Below, one piece after another: positions 25,769-35,431 of a DNA stretch of 64,000 bases. Below the pieces are notes generated by a model. The model was given only the letters and a program-made list of their open reading frames with translations. It made no database searches and had not been told where the DNA came from. Numbering within the stretch: position 1 is the first letter of the stretch; every line of letters begins with the position of its first letter. Origin of the DNA: Mesorhizobium sp. SARCC-RB16n (GTDB taxonomy: Bacteria; Pseudomonadota; Alphaproteobacteria; Rhizobiales; Rhizobiaceae). The stretch spans positions 235,542-299,541 of the forward strand of contig NZ_ML703266.1 in the NCBI RefSeq assembly GCF_008520305.1, in the 5' to 3' direction. The translations under genes were made by a program, and so were the position numbers.

Positions 25769-26583
25769 GCAAGAACACAAAGGCCCGCAAGATCGCCGGG
25801 AAGATCACCGACCGGATTCCGCGGCCGAAGAAGAAGGTCACCTGGCCGCAGGCGCGCGCTTTTTCGGTGCATCTGCTGACCGCCTCCGGTTCGTTCCTGG
25901 CTTTCCTGTCGCTGGTGGCGGCGAGCGAGGAGCGCTGGACGGCCATGTTCTGGTGGCTCGGGCTGGCGCTGTTCGTCGATGGTATCGACGGGCCGATCGC
26001 CCGGAAGCTGGAGGTCAAGGAAATCCTGCCGACCTGGTCCGGCGAACTCCTCGACAACATTATCGATTACGTGACGTACGTGCTGATCCCTGCCTTCGCG
26101 CTCTACCAAAGAGGCTTCATGGGCGAGGGCCTGTCGTTCCTGTCGGCGGCTATCATCGTCGTGTCGAGTGCGATCTACTATGCCGACACCGGCATGAAGA
26201 CGAAGGAGAACTTCTTCAAGGGATTCCCCGTGGTCTGGAACATGGTGGTGTTCACGCTGTTCGTCATCGAACCGGGACAATGGGTTTCGTTCGCGGTGGT
26301 CGTGGTGGCCGGCATTCTGACCTTTGTCCCGATAAATTTCATCCATCCGGTGCGGGTGGTGCGGCTGCGGCCGATCAATCTCGGCATGACGCTGCTGTGG
26401 TGCGCCTTCGGCGCGCTTGCGCTCGCGCAGGCGGCGCTCGCCGCTTTCTACGATCAGATCGGCGTGCTGGGCGAGCAGGTCAGCACTTTCACCAAGATCG
26501 GCATTACCGTTACCGGGCTCTATCTCGCAACCATTGGTGGCCTCATGCAGTTCTTTCCAAACCTCGGCGCCAAAAAAACCTGA
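25765..26583 (+). CDS. pcs: Phosphatidylcholine synthase
   Basis: 272 residues from GTG 25765, which overlaps the DUF1326 stop. CDP-alcohol phosphotransferase signature DGIDGPIAR then (spaced) GELLDNIIDYVTY, giving the D-x2-G-x2-A-R-x(n)-G-x3-D-x3-D metal-binding core. About eight membrane helices. Pcs condenses CDP-diacylglycerol with choline to give phosphatidylcholine directly. The enzyme is characteristic of rhizobia, Brucella and some other host-associated bacteria and matters for symbiosis. Complete length. Confidence 0.95.
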   Translation: MSKNTKARKIAGKITDRIPRPKKKVTWPQARAFSVHLLTASGSFLAFLSLVAASEERWTAMFWWLGLALFVDGIDGPIARKLEVKEILPTWSGELLDNIIDYVTYVLIPAFALYQRGFMGEGLSFLSAAIIVVSSAIYYADTGMKTKENFFKGFPVVWNMVVFTLFVIEPGQWVSFAVVVVAGILTFVPINFIHPVRVVRLRPINLGMTLLWCAFGALALAQAALAAFYDQIGVLGEQVSTFTKIGITVTGLYLATIGGLMQFFPNLGAKKT

Positions 26584-26610
26584 CCAACCGCTCTTCAAGG
26601 AATCCTGTCC

Positions 26611-27588
26611 ATGTCCAAAGCCATCCGCATCCACGCCAATGGCGGCCCGGAAGTCCTGACCTATGAGGACGCCGATCCCGGCCAGCCTGGTTCGGGACAG
26701 ATCCTGATCAGGCATACCGCTATCGGTCTCAACTTCATCGATGTCTATCATCGCTCGGGCCTCTATCCGCCGCCCGGCGGATTTCCGCTCGTTCCCGGCA
26801 GCGAAGCAGCCGGCGTGGTGCTGGAAGTCGGCCACGGCGTCGACTGGCTGAAGCCTGGCGACCGGATTGCCTATGCCGTGACGACGGGCGCTTATGCGCA
26901 GGAGCGCGTCATCGATGCCAGCCGCGTCGTCAAGGTGCCGGACGGCATCAGCGACGAACAGGCCGCCGCCATGATGCTGAAGGGCATGACCGCAGAATAT
27001 CTCCTGCGCCGGACCTTCAAGGTGAAGGCGGGCGACACGATCCTGTTTCATGCCGCGGCCGGTGGCGTCGGGCTCATTCTGGGCCAATGGGCGAAGCATC
27101 TCGGGGCGACGGTCATCGGCACCGCCAGCTCTGCCGACAAGATCGAACTGGCCAAGGCGCATGGCTTCGACCATGTCATCAACTACAAGGAGCAGGATTT
27201 CGTCGCCGGCGTGGCCGCAATCACCGGCGGCGGGAAATGCGACGTCGTCTATGACTCGGTCGGTAACGACACATTTCCGGCCTCGCTCGACTGCCTGAAG
27301 CCGCTCGGCATGTTCGTCAGCTTCGGGCAGTCCTCGGGACCCATCCCGCCGTTCTCGATGTCGCTGCTGGCGCAGAAGGGCTCGCTGTTCGCCACGAGGC
27401 CGACGCTGTTCGTCTACAATGCAAAACGCGAGGATCTCGATGCGTCCGCCGCCGCACTGTTCGAGGTCGTGCTCAGCGGTGCCGTCGAGATCAAGATCAA
27501 TCAGCGCTATGCGCTGAAGGACGCGGGCAAGGCACATCAGGATCTCGAGGGACGCAGAACGACAGGCACGACCATCCTGGTTCCGTGA
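26611..27588 (+). CDS. qor: NADPH:quinone oxidoreductase (zinc-free MDR family)
   Basis: 325 residues. N-terminal GroES-like domain (SKAIRIHANGGPEVLTYED, LNFIDVYHRSGLYP) and Rossmann domain with AAAGGVGLILGQWAKHLGA and GTASSADKIELAKAHG. No structural or catalytic zinc cysteines are found, fitting Qor (zeta-crystallin type). It reduces quinones with NADPH by one electron each. RBS AAGGAA before ATG 26611. It stands 27 bases after pcs and may be co-transcribed. Confidence 0.92.
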   Translation: MSKAIRIHANGGPEVLTYEDADPGQPGSGQILIRHTAIGLNFIDVYHRSGLYPPPGGFPLVPGSEAAGVVLEVGHGVDWLKPGDRIAYAVTTGAYAQERVIDASRVVKVPDGISDEQAAAMMLKGMTAEYLLRRTFKVKAGDTILFHAAAGGVGLILGQWAKHLGATVIGTASSADKIELAKAHGFDHVINYKEQDFVAGVAAITGGGKCDVVYDSVGNDTFPASLDCLKPLGMFVSFGQSSGPIPPFSMSLLAQKGSLFATRPTLFVYNAKREDLDASAAALFEVVLSGAVEIKINQRYALKDAGKAHQDLEGRRTTGTTILVP

Positions 27589-27711
27589 CGACGAACTGCC
27601 TGGGTTTTCAGCGTCCTGCCGCAGTCGCAGGCATGGTTTGCACGAAAAGCCAGCTGGCCATATCCTTGTCCGAGAAGGGCTAATCTTTACCCTTGAGTTT
27701 CCGCTGAAATT

Positions 27712-27728
27712 CTTGAAGCTCTTTCAAG
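27712..27728. promoter_or_regulatory. Palindrome upstream of the nucleoside ABC operon
   Basis: CTTGAA-GCTCT-TTCAAG, six-base perfect arms, about 90 bases ahead of the ATPase gene start in a 228-base non-coding gap. It could be an operator for the transporter. No regulator gene is adjacent, so the assignment is weak. Confidence 0.3.
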
Positions 27729-27816
27729 TTGGGTGCTGCTTTCACACGAGAGCCGGCCGCGCATACGATGCTTGCGGGAACACAGAACATGTCCGGTAAT
27801 CCGGATGGGAGGCACT

Positions 27817-29382
27817 GTGAGTGCAGATCATGATGGAGCGAACCTGCTCGAGGTTCGTGGCCTGACCAAGATATTCGGCACGCTGACAGCGTGCGACCAT
27901 GTCGACCTCAACATCGCCAAGGGTGAAATCCACGCTTTGCTCGGCGAGAACGGCGCCGGCAAGTCGACGCTGGTCAAGATGCTGTTCGGCTCGCTGGAGC
28001 CCAATTCGGGCGAGATTTTCTGGAACGGCCAACCAGTGCGGATCACCAGCCCGGGCGTTGCCAAGAAGCTCGGCATCGGCATGGTGTTCCAGCATTTTTC
28101 GCTGTTCGAGGCGCTGACGGCCGCCGAGAACATCGCGCTGTCGCTGGATGACGGCTCGCCGATCAGCAGCATCGCGGCCAAGGCGAGGGCGCTTTCCTAC
28201 AGTTACGGCCTGCCGCTCGATCCGGAATCGCTGGTCGGCGACCTGTCGGTCGGCGAGCGCCAGCGCATCGAGATCATCCGCTGTCTGCTGCAGACGCCGC
28301 AACTCATCATCCTTGACGAGCCGACATCGGTGCTGACACCGCAGGAGGCCGACAAGCTGTTCGAGACGCTGGAGCGACTGCGCGCGGAAGGCAAATCGAT
28401 CCTCTACATTTCGCACCGGCTCGAAGAGGTCAAGCGCATCTGCGACCGCGCCACCGTGCTGCGGCACGGCAAGGTGGTCGGTCACTGCAACCCGCGCGAG
28501 GAGACAGCCGCCTCGCTCGCCCGCATGATGGTCGGCAGCGAGGTGCTGGCCGTGGTGCGGGCGCCGGTCGAGGGGATCGAAACCGCGCAGCCGCTGCTTG
28601 AAATCCGCGGCCTCAACCGCAAGCCGGCAACGCCGTTTTCCATTCCGCTCAAGAACATCAGCCTCAATGTCCGGGCCGGCGAGGTGATCGGCATTGCCGG
28701 CGTCGCCGGCAATGGCCAGGGCGAGTTCTTCGAATCCGTCTCCGGCGAGGTTTTGCAGCAGGATGCCGCATCGGTGCGCATCCGCGGCAAGGACGCCGGC
28801 GGCCTTACCATCACAGGGCGGCGCCTGCTGGGGGCTGCCTTCGTGCCGGAAGAGCGGCTCGGCCATGGTGCCGCGCCGCGCATGAAACTCTCGGAAAACC
28901 TCCTGCTGTCGCGACATGCTACGGATGGCAAGGCTTTTGTCGGCGCCGGTGGCATGGTCAAGAGCGGCGCCGTCTACGCCGCCTCGCAACGCATCATCGA
29001 GGCGATGGATGTGCGCAAAAGCGCGCCCGATCCTGAAGCCGCGGCACTTTCAGGCGGCAACCTGCAGAAATTCATCGTCGGTCGCGAACTCGACCGCCGG
29101 CCAAGCGTCATGGTGGTGAACCAACCGACATGGGGCGTCGATGCCGGAGCTGCAGCGCACATCCGTCAGGCGCTGATCGAGCTTTCGCGCAGCGGGTCGG
29201 CAGTGCTGGTGATCAGCCAGGATCTCGACGAGCTGTTCGAAATATCGGACGTTATCGCCGTCATGCACAATGGCGAATTGTCCAAGCCGATGCCGATCGC
29301 CGAAGCGACTTTCGAGAAGGTCGGCTTGCTGATGGGCGGCGCCGAACCCGGCCACGCCGAACATACGCTGGAGACGGCATGA
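27817..29382 (+). CDS. Nucleoside-type ABC transporter ATPase (two NBDs, NupO/YufO-like)
   Basis: 521 residues from GTG 27817, which has GGGAGG 4-5 bases upstream; ATG 27805 overlaps that site and is a less likely start. NBD1: Walker A LLGENGAGKST, signature LSVGERQRIEI, Walker B LIILDEPTSVLT. NBD2 has a degenerate P-loop (GVAGNGQGEFFE), signature SGGNLQKFIVG and NQPTWGVDAG, as in RbsA/NupO family ATPases. First gene of a four-gene unit with two permeases and a BMP-family receptor, so it powers import of nucleosides or related purines. Confidence 0.92.
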   Translation: MSADHDGANLLEVRGLTKIFGTLTACDHVDLNIAKGEIHALLGENGAGKSTLVKMLFGSLEPNSGEIFWNGQPVRITSPGVAKKLGIGMVFQHFSLFEALTAAENIALSLDDGSPISSIAAKARALSYSYGLPLDPESLVGDLSVGERQRIEIIRCLLQTPQLIILDEPTSVLTPQEADKLFETLERLRAEGKSILYISHRLEEVKRICDRATVLRHGKVVGHCNPREETAASLARMMVGSEVLAVVRAPVEGIETAQPLLEIRGLNRKPATPFSIPLKNISLNVRAGEVIGIAGVAGNGQGEFFESVSGEVLQQDAASVRIRGKDAGGLTITGRRLLGAAFVPEERLGHGAAPRMKLSENLLLSRHATDGKAFVGAGGMVKSGAVYAASQRIIEAMDVRKSAPDPEAAALSGGNLQKFIVGRELDRRPSVMVVNQPTWGVDAGAAAHIRQALIELSRSGSAVLVISQDLDELFEISDVIAVMHNGELSKPMPIAEATFEKVGLLMGGAEPGHAEHTLETA

Positions 29383-30509
29383 TGCGCCTCGAACTCGTCA
29401 AACGCCCGCAGCGCTCGGCGCTGTTCTCGATGCTGTCGCCGTTTATCGCGTTCGCGCTGACCATCATCGCCGGCGCGGTTCTGTTCGCGCTGCTCGGCGT
29501 CAATCCGCTCAACGCATTCAAGATCTATTTCATCGAGCCGATCAGCCAGGTCTGGCAGTTGCATGAGCTGGCGATCAAGGCCGCGCCGCTGATCCTGATC
29601 GCGGTCGGCTTGTCGGTCTGCTACAAGGCCAACATCTGGAACATCGGCGCCGAGGGCCAGTTCATCTTCGGTGCCATCTTCGGTTCCATCATTCCCGTGC
29701 TGTTTCCGCAATTCGAAGGCCCGCTGGTGTTGCCGCTGATGCTTCTGCTCGGCATGGTCGGCGGTGCGGCCTATGCGGCGATCCCGGCCTTGCTGAAGAC
29801 CCGGTTCAACACCAACGAGATCCTGACCAGCCTGATGCTGGTCTATGTCGCCCAGTTGTTCCTCGACTGGCTGGTGCGCGGTCCATGGCGCGATCCGCAA
29901 GGCCACGGCTTTCCGCAGACGATCCAATTCAGCGATTCGGCCACCTTACCGGAGCTGATGCCGGACGCCGGACGCGCCAACTGGGGCTTTGTCTTCGCAT
30001 TGGTTGCCGCGGTGCTGATCTGGATCCTGATGGGCCGCATGCTCAAGGGTTTCGAGGTCCGCGTGCTGGGCTCCAGCCCAAGGGCAGGACGCTTCGCCGG
30101 CTTCGGCCTCAACCGCATGGTGTTCTTTGCCTTCCTGCTGTCGGGGGCGCTCGCCGGCCTTGCCGGCATCTCGGAGGTTTCTGGCGCCATCGGGCAACTG
30201 CAGCCCGTGATTTCACCCGGTTATGGCTTCACCGCCATCATCGTGGCCTTCCTCGGCCGCCTCAATCCGCTCGGCATCATCGCCGCCGGTCTGGTGCTGG
30301 CGCTGACCTATCTCGGCGGCGAAGCGGTGCAAAGCGCGCTCGGTATCTCGGACAAGGTGGCTCGGGTGTTCCAGGGCATGCTTTTGTTCTTCGTGCTCGG
30401 CTGCGACACGTTCATTCACTACCGCATCCGGCTGATCGGCCTGGCGCTTACGAAACCAGATGGCGCCGCAAAGCTCGAAGCCGCGCCGAAGTTGAAGGAA
30501 GCCCGCTGA
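29379..30509 (+). CDS. Nucleoside ABC transporter permease 1 (BPD_transp_2)
   Basis: 376 residues from ATG 29379, four bases overlapping the ATPase stop. About nine or ten membrane helices with the family motif NIGAEGQFIFGAIFGS (about 88-103) and the coupling-helix region GSSPRAGRFAGFGLNRMVFF. This matches the YufP/NupP-type permeases that pair with YufQ. Inner-membrane channel component. Confidence 0.92.
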   Translation: MMRLELVKRPQRSALFSMLSPFIAFALTIIAGAVLFALLGVNPLNAFKIYFIEPISQVWQLHELAIKAAPLILIAVGLSVCYKANIWNIGAEGQFIFGAIFGSIIPVLFPQFEGPLVLPLMLLLGMVGGAAYAAIPALLKTRFNTNEILTSLMLVYVAQLFLDWLVRGPWRDPQGHGFPQTIQFSDSATLPELMPDAGRANWGFVFALVAAVLIWILMGRMLKGFEVRVLGSSPRAGRFAGFGLNRMVFFAFLLSGALAGLAGISEVSGAIGQLQPVISPGYGFTAIIVAFLGRLNPLGIIAAGLVLALTYLGGEAVQSALGISDKVARVFQGMLLFFVLGCDTFIHYRIRLIGLALTKPDGAAKLEAAPKLKEAR

Positions 30510-31429
30510 TGGACATCACCGTCAACATCCTCTTGACCATCGCCACGGCGGCGACGCCGCTTTTGATCGCGGCGATCGGCGAACTGGTGGTCGAGCGCTC
30601 CGGCGTGCTCAATCTCGGCGTCGAAGGCATGATGATCATGGGTGCGGTCGGCGGCTTCGGCGCCGGCTACCTGACCGGCTCGCCCTGGATCGGCCTTTTG
30701 GCGGCGATCGTCATGGGCGCACTGTTCTCATTGCTGTTTGCCGTCATGACGCTGTCGCTCGCCACCAATCAGGTTGCGACCGGCCTGTCGCTGACACTGC
30801 TGGGCCTTGGCCTGTCTGGCATGATCGGAACGAGCTTCGTCGGCCAGCCTGGTGTCAGGCTGCCCAATCTCGACATTCCAGGCCTGAGCTCGATCCCGGT
30901 CCTCGGCAAGCTGCTATTCGGCCAGGACCCTGTGTTCTACATTTCAATCGCGTTGACGGCGGCCGTAATGTGGTTCCTGTTCAAGACGCGCACCGGGCTG
31001 ACGCTGCGCTCGATCGGCGACAGCCACACTTCGGCCCATGCGCTCGGCATCAAGGTCATCCGCTACCGTTACCTCGCGGTGATCTTCGGCGGCGCTTGCG
31101 CCGGTCTTGCCGGCGGGCATCTGTCGCTCGTCTACACCCCACAATGGGTGGAGAACATGTCCGCTGGCCGCGGCTGGATCGCTCTCGCACTGGTCGTGTT
31201 CGCGTCGTGGCGGCCATGGCGGGTGCTGGCCGGCGCCTATATCTTCGGCGCCGTGTGGATCGGCCAGCTTCATGCACAGGCTTTTGGCATTCCGGTGCCC
31301 TCGCAGATGCTTTCTTCTCTGCCCTATCTGGCAACCGTCGTGGTTCTCGTTCTAATCTCGCGCAACAAGCGTCTGACGATGATGAACACGCCGGCATCCC
31401 TGGGGCAGCCATTCGTTCCGGATCGTTGA
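30509..31429 (+). CDS. Nucleoside ABC transporter permease 2 (BPD_transp_2)
   Basis: 306 residues from ATG 30509 sharing one base with the previous stop (TGATG). About eight to nine helices. Family features: [18 protein letters not shown] at the N-terminal third and the coupling loop [21 protein letters not shown]. YufQ/NupQ type, dimer partner of permease 1. Its frame is open far upstream in the other gene but only this start fits the operon and the family length. Confidence 0.92.
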   Translation: MDITVNILLTIATAATPLLIAAIGELVVERSGVLNLGVEGMMIMGAVGGFGAGYLTGSPWIGLLAAIVMGALFSLLFAVMTLSLATNQVATGLSLTLLGLGLSGMIGTSFVGQPGVRLPNLDIPGLSSIPVLGKLLFGQDPVFYISIALTAAVMWFLFKTRTGLTLRSIGDSHTSAHALGIKVIRYRYLAVIFGGACAGLAGGHLSLVYTPQWVENMSAGRGWIALALVVFASWRPWRVLAGAYIFGAVWIGQLHAQAFGIPVPSQMLSSLPYLATVVVLVLISRNKRLTMMNTPASLGQPFVPDR

Positions 31430-31480
31430 CAACAACAAAAAGACGGGAAGCTCCTAGGCTTAACACAGAGAGGTAACACA

Positions 31481-32548
31481 ATGAAAAAACTGCTTATCGC
31501 CCTGATGACGACGACAGCGACTTTGTCGCTGGCTGCGTCCGCAGAGGCCGCCGACAAGTTGAAGGCCTGCTGGGTTTATACCGGCCCGATCGGCGATTTC
31601 GGCTATTCCTACCAGCACGACCAAGGCCGCCTCGAAGTCGAGAAGGCGCTCGGCGACAAGGTCGAAACCGCCTATCTGGAGAACGTCTCCGAAGGCCCCG
31701 ACGCCGACCGTGCTTTCGAGCGCCTGGCGCGCGAAGGCTGCAAGCTCATCTTCGGCACCTCGTTCGGTTTCATGGACGCCGAAGTGAAGGTCGCCAAGAA
31801 GTTTCCAAAGGTGATGTTCGAGCACGCCACCGGTTACAAGACCGGGGACAATCTCGGCATCTACAATGCGCGCTTCTATGAAGGCCGCTATGTGCTCGGC
31901 CAGATCGCCGCCAAGGAATCGAAGTCCGGCGTCGCCGGCTACATCGTCTCCTTCCCGATCCCGGAAGTGGTGATGGGCATCAACTCCTTCATGCTCGGCG
32001 CGCAATCGATCAATCCGAACTTCAAGGCCAAGATCGTCTGGGTGAACTCGTGGTTCGATCCGGGCAAGGAAGCCGACGCCGCCAAGGCGCTGTTCGACCA
32101 GGGCGCCGACATCATCGTCCAGCACACCGACTCGACCGCTGCCCTGCAGGTGGCCGAAGAGCGCAAGCTACACGGTTTCGGCCAGTCGTCCGACATGATC
32201 AAGTTCGCGCCGCACGCGCAGCTGACCTCGCTGACCGACGAATGGGGTCCGTACTACATCAGCCGCGTGCAGGCAGCCATCGATGGCACCTGGAAGCCGG
32301 ACAATGTCTGGCTCGGCATCAAGGACGGCGCGGTCAAGCTCGCGCCCTACACCAACATGCCTGACGACGTGAAGGCGATGGCCGAAGCGACCGAAAAGAA
32401 GATCGCTGGCGGCTGGAACCCCTTCACCGGACCGATCGCCAAGCAGGACGGCTCGGCGTGGCTCAAGGACGGCGAGGTCGCCGATGACGGCACGCTGCTC
32501 GGCATGAATTTCTACGTCAAGGGCGTCGACGACAAGCTGCCTCAATAA
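31481..32548 (+). CDS. BMP-family nucleoside ABC receptor (Med/BmpA type)
   Basis: 355 residues with signal peptide (LSLAASAEAADK, cut near AEA-A at about 22). BMP/Med domain features: KACWVYTGPIGDFGYSYQHD (start of mature), ENVSEGPDADRAFERLAREG, IFGTSFGFMDAEVKVAKKFP, GRYVLGQIAAK, DIIVQHTDSTAALQ. No lipobox cysteine is present, so it is periplasmic and free. BMP receptors bind purine nucleosides, or in some branches other ligands. The RBS is GAGAGG. The terminator at 32573 closes the operon. Confidence 0.93.
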   Translation: MKKLLIALMTTTATLSLAASAEAADKLKACWVYTGPIGDFGYSYQHDQGRLEVEKALGDKVETAYLENVSEGPDADRAFERLAREGCKLIFGTSFGFMDAEVKVAKKFPKVMFEHATGYKTGDNLGIYNARFYEGRYVLGQIAAKESKSGVAGYIVSFPIPEVVMGINSFMLGAQSINPNFKAKIVWVNSWFDPGKEADAAKALFDQGADIIVQHTDSTAALQVAEERKLHGFGQSSDMIKFAPHAQLTSLTDEWGPYYISRVQAAIDGTWKPDNVWLGIKDGAVKLAPYTNMPDDVKAMAEATEKKIAGGWNPFTGPIAKQDGSAWLKDGEVADDGTLLGMNFYVKGVDDKLPQ

Positions 32549-32572
32549 GCAGCACGTCATATTCCAAATAGG

Positions 32573-32599
32573 AAAAGGGCGCCGCGAAGCGCCCTTTTC
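32573..32599. terminator. Bidirectional terminator between BMP operon and rimO
   Basis: AAAAGGGCGC (32573-32582) / GCGCCCTTTT (32589-32598), loop CGCGAA, with a short T-rich end on the plus strand and A-tract on the other. It serves the plus-strand operon and, mirrored, the minus-strand rimO. Confidence 0.88.
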
Positions 32600-32625
32600 A
32601 TTGCCTGGAGAAACTGACGGAAGGC

Positions 32626-33939
32626 TCAGACGGCCGAACCGTAGAGATCATAGGCGTCGGCGCGCTCGATCTTGACGGTGACGATGTCGCCGGCGCGCAT
32701 CGGGCGGCGCGACTGGATGTGGACCGAACCATCGATCTCCGGCGCATCGTATTTGGTGCGGCCTTTTGCCGACATGCCGTGCGCTTCGTCGATCAGCACC
32801 GGCAGGCGCTTGCCGACCTTCCGGGCCAACTGCGCCGCCGAGATCTTCTGTTGGCGCTGCATGAAGCGGTGCCAGCGCGCTTCCTTGATCTCCTTAGGCA
32901 CCTGCTCGAGGCCAAGGTCATTGGAGCGGGCGCCCCTGACCGGCTCGTATTTGAAGCAGCCGGCGCGATCGATCTTCGCTTCATCCAGCCAATCGAGCAG
33001 CATCTCGAAATCGTTTTCCGTTTCGCCGGGGAAGCCAACGATGAAGGTCGAGCGGATGGCGAGATCCGGGCACACGTCGCGCCAGCCGCGAATGCGCTCG
33101 AGCGTCTTTTCGCCATGCGCGGGCCGGCGCATGTTCTTCAGCACCTGCGGCGAGGCGTGCTGGAAGGGAATATCCAGATAGGGGAGGATTTTTCCCTCGG
33201 CCATCAGCGGGATGACGTCGGCGACATGCGGGTAGGGGTAGACATAATGCATGCGCACCCAGATGCCGAGTTTGCCCAGCTCCTCCGAGAGATCGAGGAA
33301 TTTCGCGCGTACTTCGCGGTCGCCGAACATGGACGTCTGGTATTTGATGTCGATGCCGTAGGCGCTGGTGTCCTGCGAGATGACGAGGAGTTCCTTGACG
33401 CCGGCCTTGGCCAGTTTCTCGGCTTCGCGCAGCACATCGGCCGCCGGCCGCGAGACGAGATCGCCGCGAAGTGCCGGGATGATGCAGAAGGTGCAACGGT
33501 TGTTGCATCCTTCCGAAATCTTCAGATAGGCATAGTGGCGCGGCGTCAGCTTGACGCCCTGCGGCGGCAGGAGGTCGATGTAGGGATCGTGCGAGGGAGG
33601 GGCTGCCTCATGGACGGCAGCCATCACGCTCTCATAGGCCTGCGGCCCGGTGATCGCCAGCACGTTTGGATGCTTCTCGCGGATCACGTCCGGCTCGGCG
33701 CCCAGGCAGCCGGTGACGATGACCCTGCCGTTTTCCGAAAGCGCGGAGCCGATGGCGTTGAGCGACTCATCGCGGGCGGAATCAAGGAAACCACAGGTGT
33801 TGACGACAACGAGATCGGCACCGTCATGCTTGCGGGCGATCTCGTAGCCCTCGGCCCGCAGGCGCGTGATGATGCGTTCGGAATCGACAAGGGCTTTGGG
33901 ACATCCGAGACTGACGAAGCTGACGCGCGGGGCGGACAT
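32626..33939 (-). CDS. rimO: Ribosomal protein S12 (Asp89) methylthiotransferase RimO
   Basis: 437 residues from ATG 33939 ([20 protein letters not shown]). N-terminal UPF0004 domain with cysteines binding an auxiliary cluster (SLGCPK, NTCGFL, TGCLG), radical SAM cluster in [10 protein letters not shown] (C145, C149, C152), and a C-terminal TRAM domain ([17 protein letters not shown]). RimO adds a methylthio group to an aspartate of S12. The RimO type rather than MiaB is recognised by the [12 protein letters not shown] opening. The frame is open to 34029 but the family starts at 33939. Confidence 0.95.
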   Translation of the reverse strand: MSAPRVSFVSLGCPKALVDSERIITRLRAEGYEIARKHDGADLVVVNTCGFLDSARDESLNAIGSALSENGRVIVTGCLGAEPDVIREKHPNVLAITGPQAYESVMAAVHEAAPPSHDPYIDLLPPQGVKLTPRHYAYLKISEGCNNRCTFCIIPALRGDLVSRPAADVLREAEKLAKAGVKELLVISQDTSAYGIDIKYQTSMFGDREVRAKFLDLSEELGKLGIWVRMHYVYPYPHVADVIPLMAEGKILPYLDIPFQHASPQVLKNMRRPAHGEKTLERIRGWRDVCPDLAIRSTFIVGFPGETENDFEMLLDWLDEAKIDRAGCFKYEPVRGARSNDLGLEQVPKEIKEARWHRFMQRQQKISAAQLARKVGKRLPVLIDEAHGMSAKGRTKYDAPEIDGSVHIQSRRPMRAGDIVTVKIERADAYDLYGSAV

Positions 33940-34096
33940 GGGCGATTTTCCAATGGACGCGAACCGGAACACCGTCCGGCCCGCAGTCTCAACATATAAC
34001 GGTTTGCATGGCTCCTGGCAGGAGCTCAATTCGGGCGGCGCAATAGCACGGCTTCCTCAATCAGGCAAACGGGGCCCTGCGCCCCCGGCCTGTGCG

Positions 34097-34783
34097 TCAG
34101 TGCCCGCCTGACCCGAACCATGGTGATAGGAAGGCAAAATGATCGGGGAATTGCTGCACGGCGCCGTCAACCAGCATCTTGACCGCGACATAGAGGATGA
34201 TCACCAGGCCGATATAGGCAATCCAGCGGTATTTGTGCAGCAGGCGCGCGACGAACGACGCGGCAAAGCCCATCAACGCGATCGACAGCGCCAGTCCGAC
34301 AATCAGCACCGTCGGATGGTTCATGGCCGCGCCCGCCACGGCAAGGACATTGTCGAGCGACATCGACACGTCGGCAATGACAATCTGCCAGGCGGCCTGT
34401 GAGAAGGTCTTGCTTGGCCCCTTGCCGGCGATAACGCCATCCTTGTCGAAATCGCCGTTCGACAGCGCTTCGGTGGCGTCGCGCTCGTCATCATGGCTGA
34501 CCCGCAATTCGCGCCACATCTTCCAGCAGACCCACAGCAAAAGCAGGCCGCCGCCGATAAGCAGCATTGGACCAATGGTCAGCAGCCATTGCGTGATCAG
34601 GGCGAAGAAAATGCGAAGAACGGTGGCAGCCGCAATGCCGACAAGAATGGCTCGCTGGCGCTGGCTGGCGGGCAGGCCGGCCGCGGCGAGGCCGATGACG
34701 ATGGCATTGTCGCCCGCGAGCGCAAGGTCGATGGCGATGACCTGGAGGAGAGCCGAAAAGCCCGCGGTGGTGAATATTTCCAT
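34097..34783 (-). CDS. TerC-family integral membrane protein (YjbE-like)
   Basis: 228 residues from ATG 34783 (MEIFTTAGFSALLQVIAIDL). About seven helices. The TerC signature DLALAGDNAIVIG (about 19-31) and ADVSMSLDNVLAVAGAA hold the conserved Asp/Asn pairs thought to bind cations. TerC/YjbE/Alx proteins export manganese or act in metal resistance; the substrate is not certain. The frame runs to 34843 but those residues are atypical. No yybP-ykoY Mn riboswitch motif is seen upstream. Confidence 0.88.
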   Translation of the reverse strand: MEIFTTAGFSALLQVIAIDLALAGDNAIVIGLAAAGLPASQRQRAILVGIAAATVLRIFFALITQWLLTIGPMLLIGGGLLLLWVCWKMWRELRVSHDDERDATEALSNGDFDKDGVIAGKGPSKTFSQAAWQIVIADVSMSLDNVLAVAGAAMNHPTVLIVGLALSIALMGFAASFVARLLHKYRWIAYIGLVIILYVAVKMLVDGAVQQFPDHFAFLSPWFGSGGH

Positions 34784-34968
34784 CGACCTGGAAGCCCTTC
34801 GTCGAGTGTTCGTCGGCGATCGTCCGAACGGGCCTAAAGGCATGGTCCGTTGGCGTCAAGTCGCAGCGCCGGACAACGCTGGAAAACCATTTTTCGTTGC
34901 CGTGGAATTACAGGAGATTCTCAGCAAACGCCGGCGGCAAGCCAATGCCGGCGCAAGCCCGCGAGAAA

Positions 34969-35358
34969 CTAATCGTAGAGATTGTACTTCGCCCAATCGG
35001 CTTCCGGAATCTCATCTCCGATCCGATAGCGGAGCTGGAGAACTTGCATATGGTCCGGGCCTGTCTGGCATTTGAATTTCAGCCGGTACCACTGTCCCTT
35101 GCTGCGGAACGCCGCGCCGGGGCTCCGGATGGCGTCGGCGCTCATCTGAGGCGTCGCGAAGGCGTATGCGACGACGCGGTCGGCCTTGAACTTGCGATCA
35201 TCGTGGGTGATCCGGTCCAGGATTTCGGCATCGCAACGCTGCTCGAGGCGGGTCTGCGGATCAAGTTTCATCAGCCCGGCGCGCAAAGCGTTGTCCATCG
35301 CACTGGCCGGAAAAGCCAGCGTCAGGGACGCAATGGCCATCATGCAGAGTGTCTTCAT
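34969..35358 (-). CDS. Exported DUF930-domain protein
   Basis: 129 residues from ATG 35358 (MKTLCMMAIASLTLA...). Signal peptide to about residue 20 (FPASA), then the DUF930 motif LDPQTRLEQRCDAEILDRI with paired cysteines (C about 43, another in KFKCQTGP). The domain is found in Rhizobiales periplasmic proteins and has unknown function. Ends EADWAKYNLYD. Confidence 0.85.
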   Translation of the reverse strand: MKTLCMMAIASLTLAFPASAMDNALRAGLMKLDPQTRLEQRCDAEILDRITHDDRKFKADRVVAYAFATPQMSADAIRSPGAAFRSKGQWYRLKFKCQTGPDHMQVLQLRYRIGDEIPEADWAKYNLYD

Positions 35359-35431
35359 GGGCGGGACAAGCAGCATGTTTTGTCTGAGAAATCAACCAAC
35401 AGGGCCGTTCCATGCTCGGCAAACCCAGTAT

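Noticed and set aside
25558-27537. 659-codon open frame on the minus strand
   Set aside because: Covers pcs and qor in antisense; no recognisable domain, typical high-GC shadow.
27742-28989. 415-codon minus-strand open frame
   Set aside because: Antisense to the ABC transporter ATPase; the plus strand carries all expected motifs.
34784-34968. yybP-ykoY manganese riboswitch upstream of the TerC gene
   Set aside because: The expected GGGGAGUA and paired loop sequences are not present in the leader.
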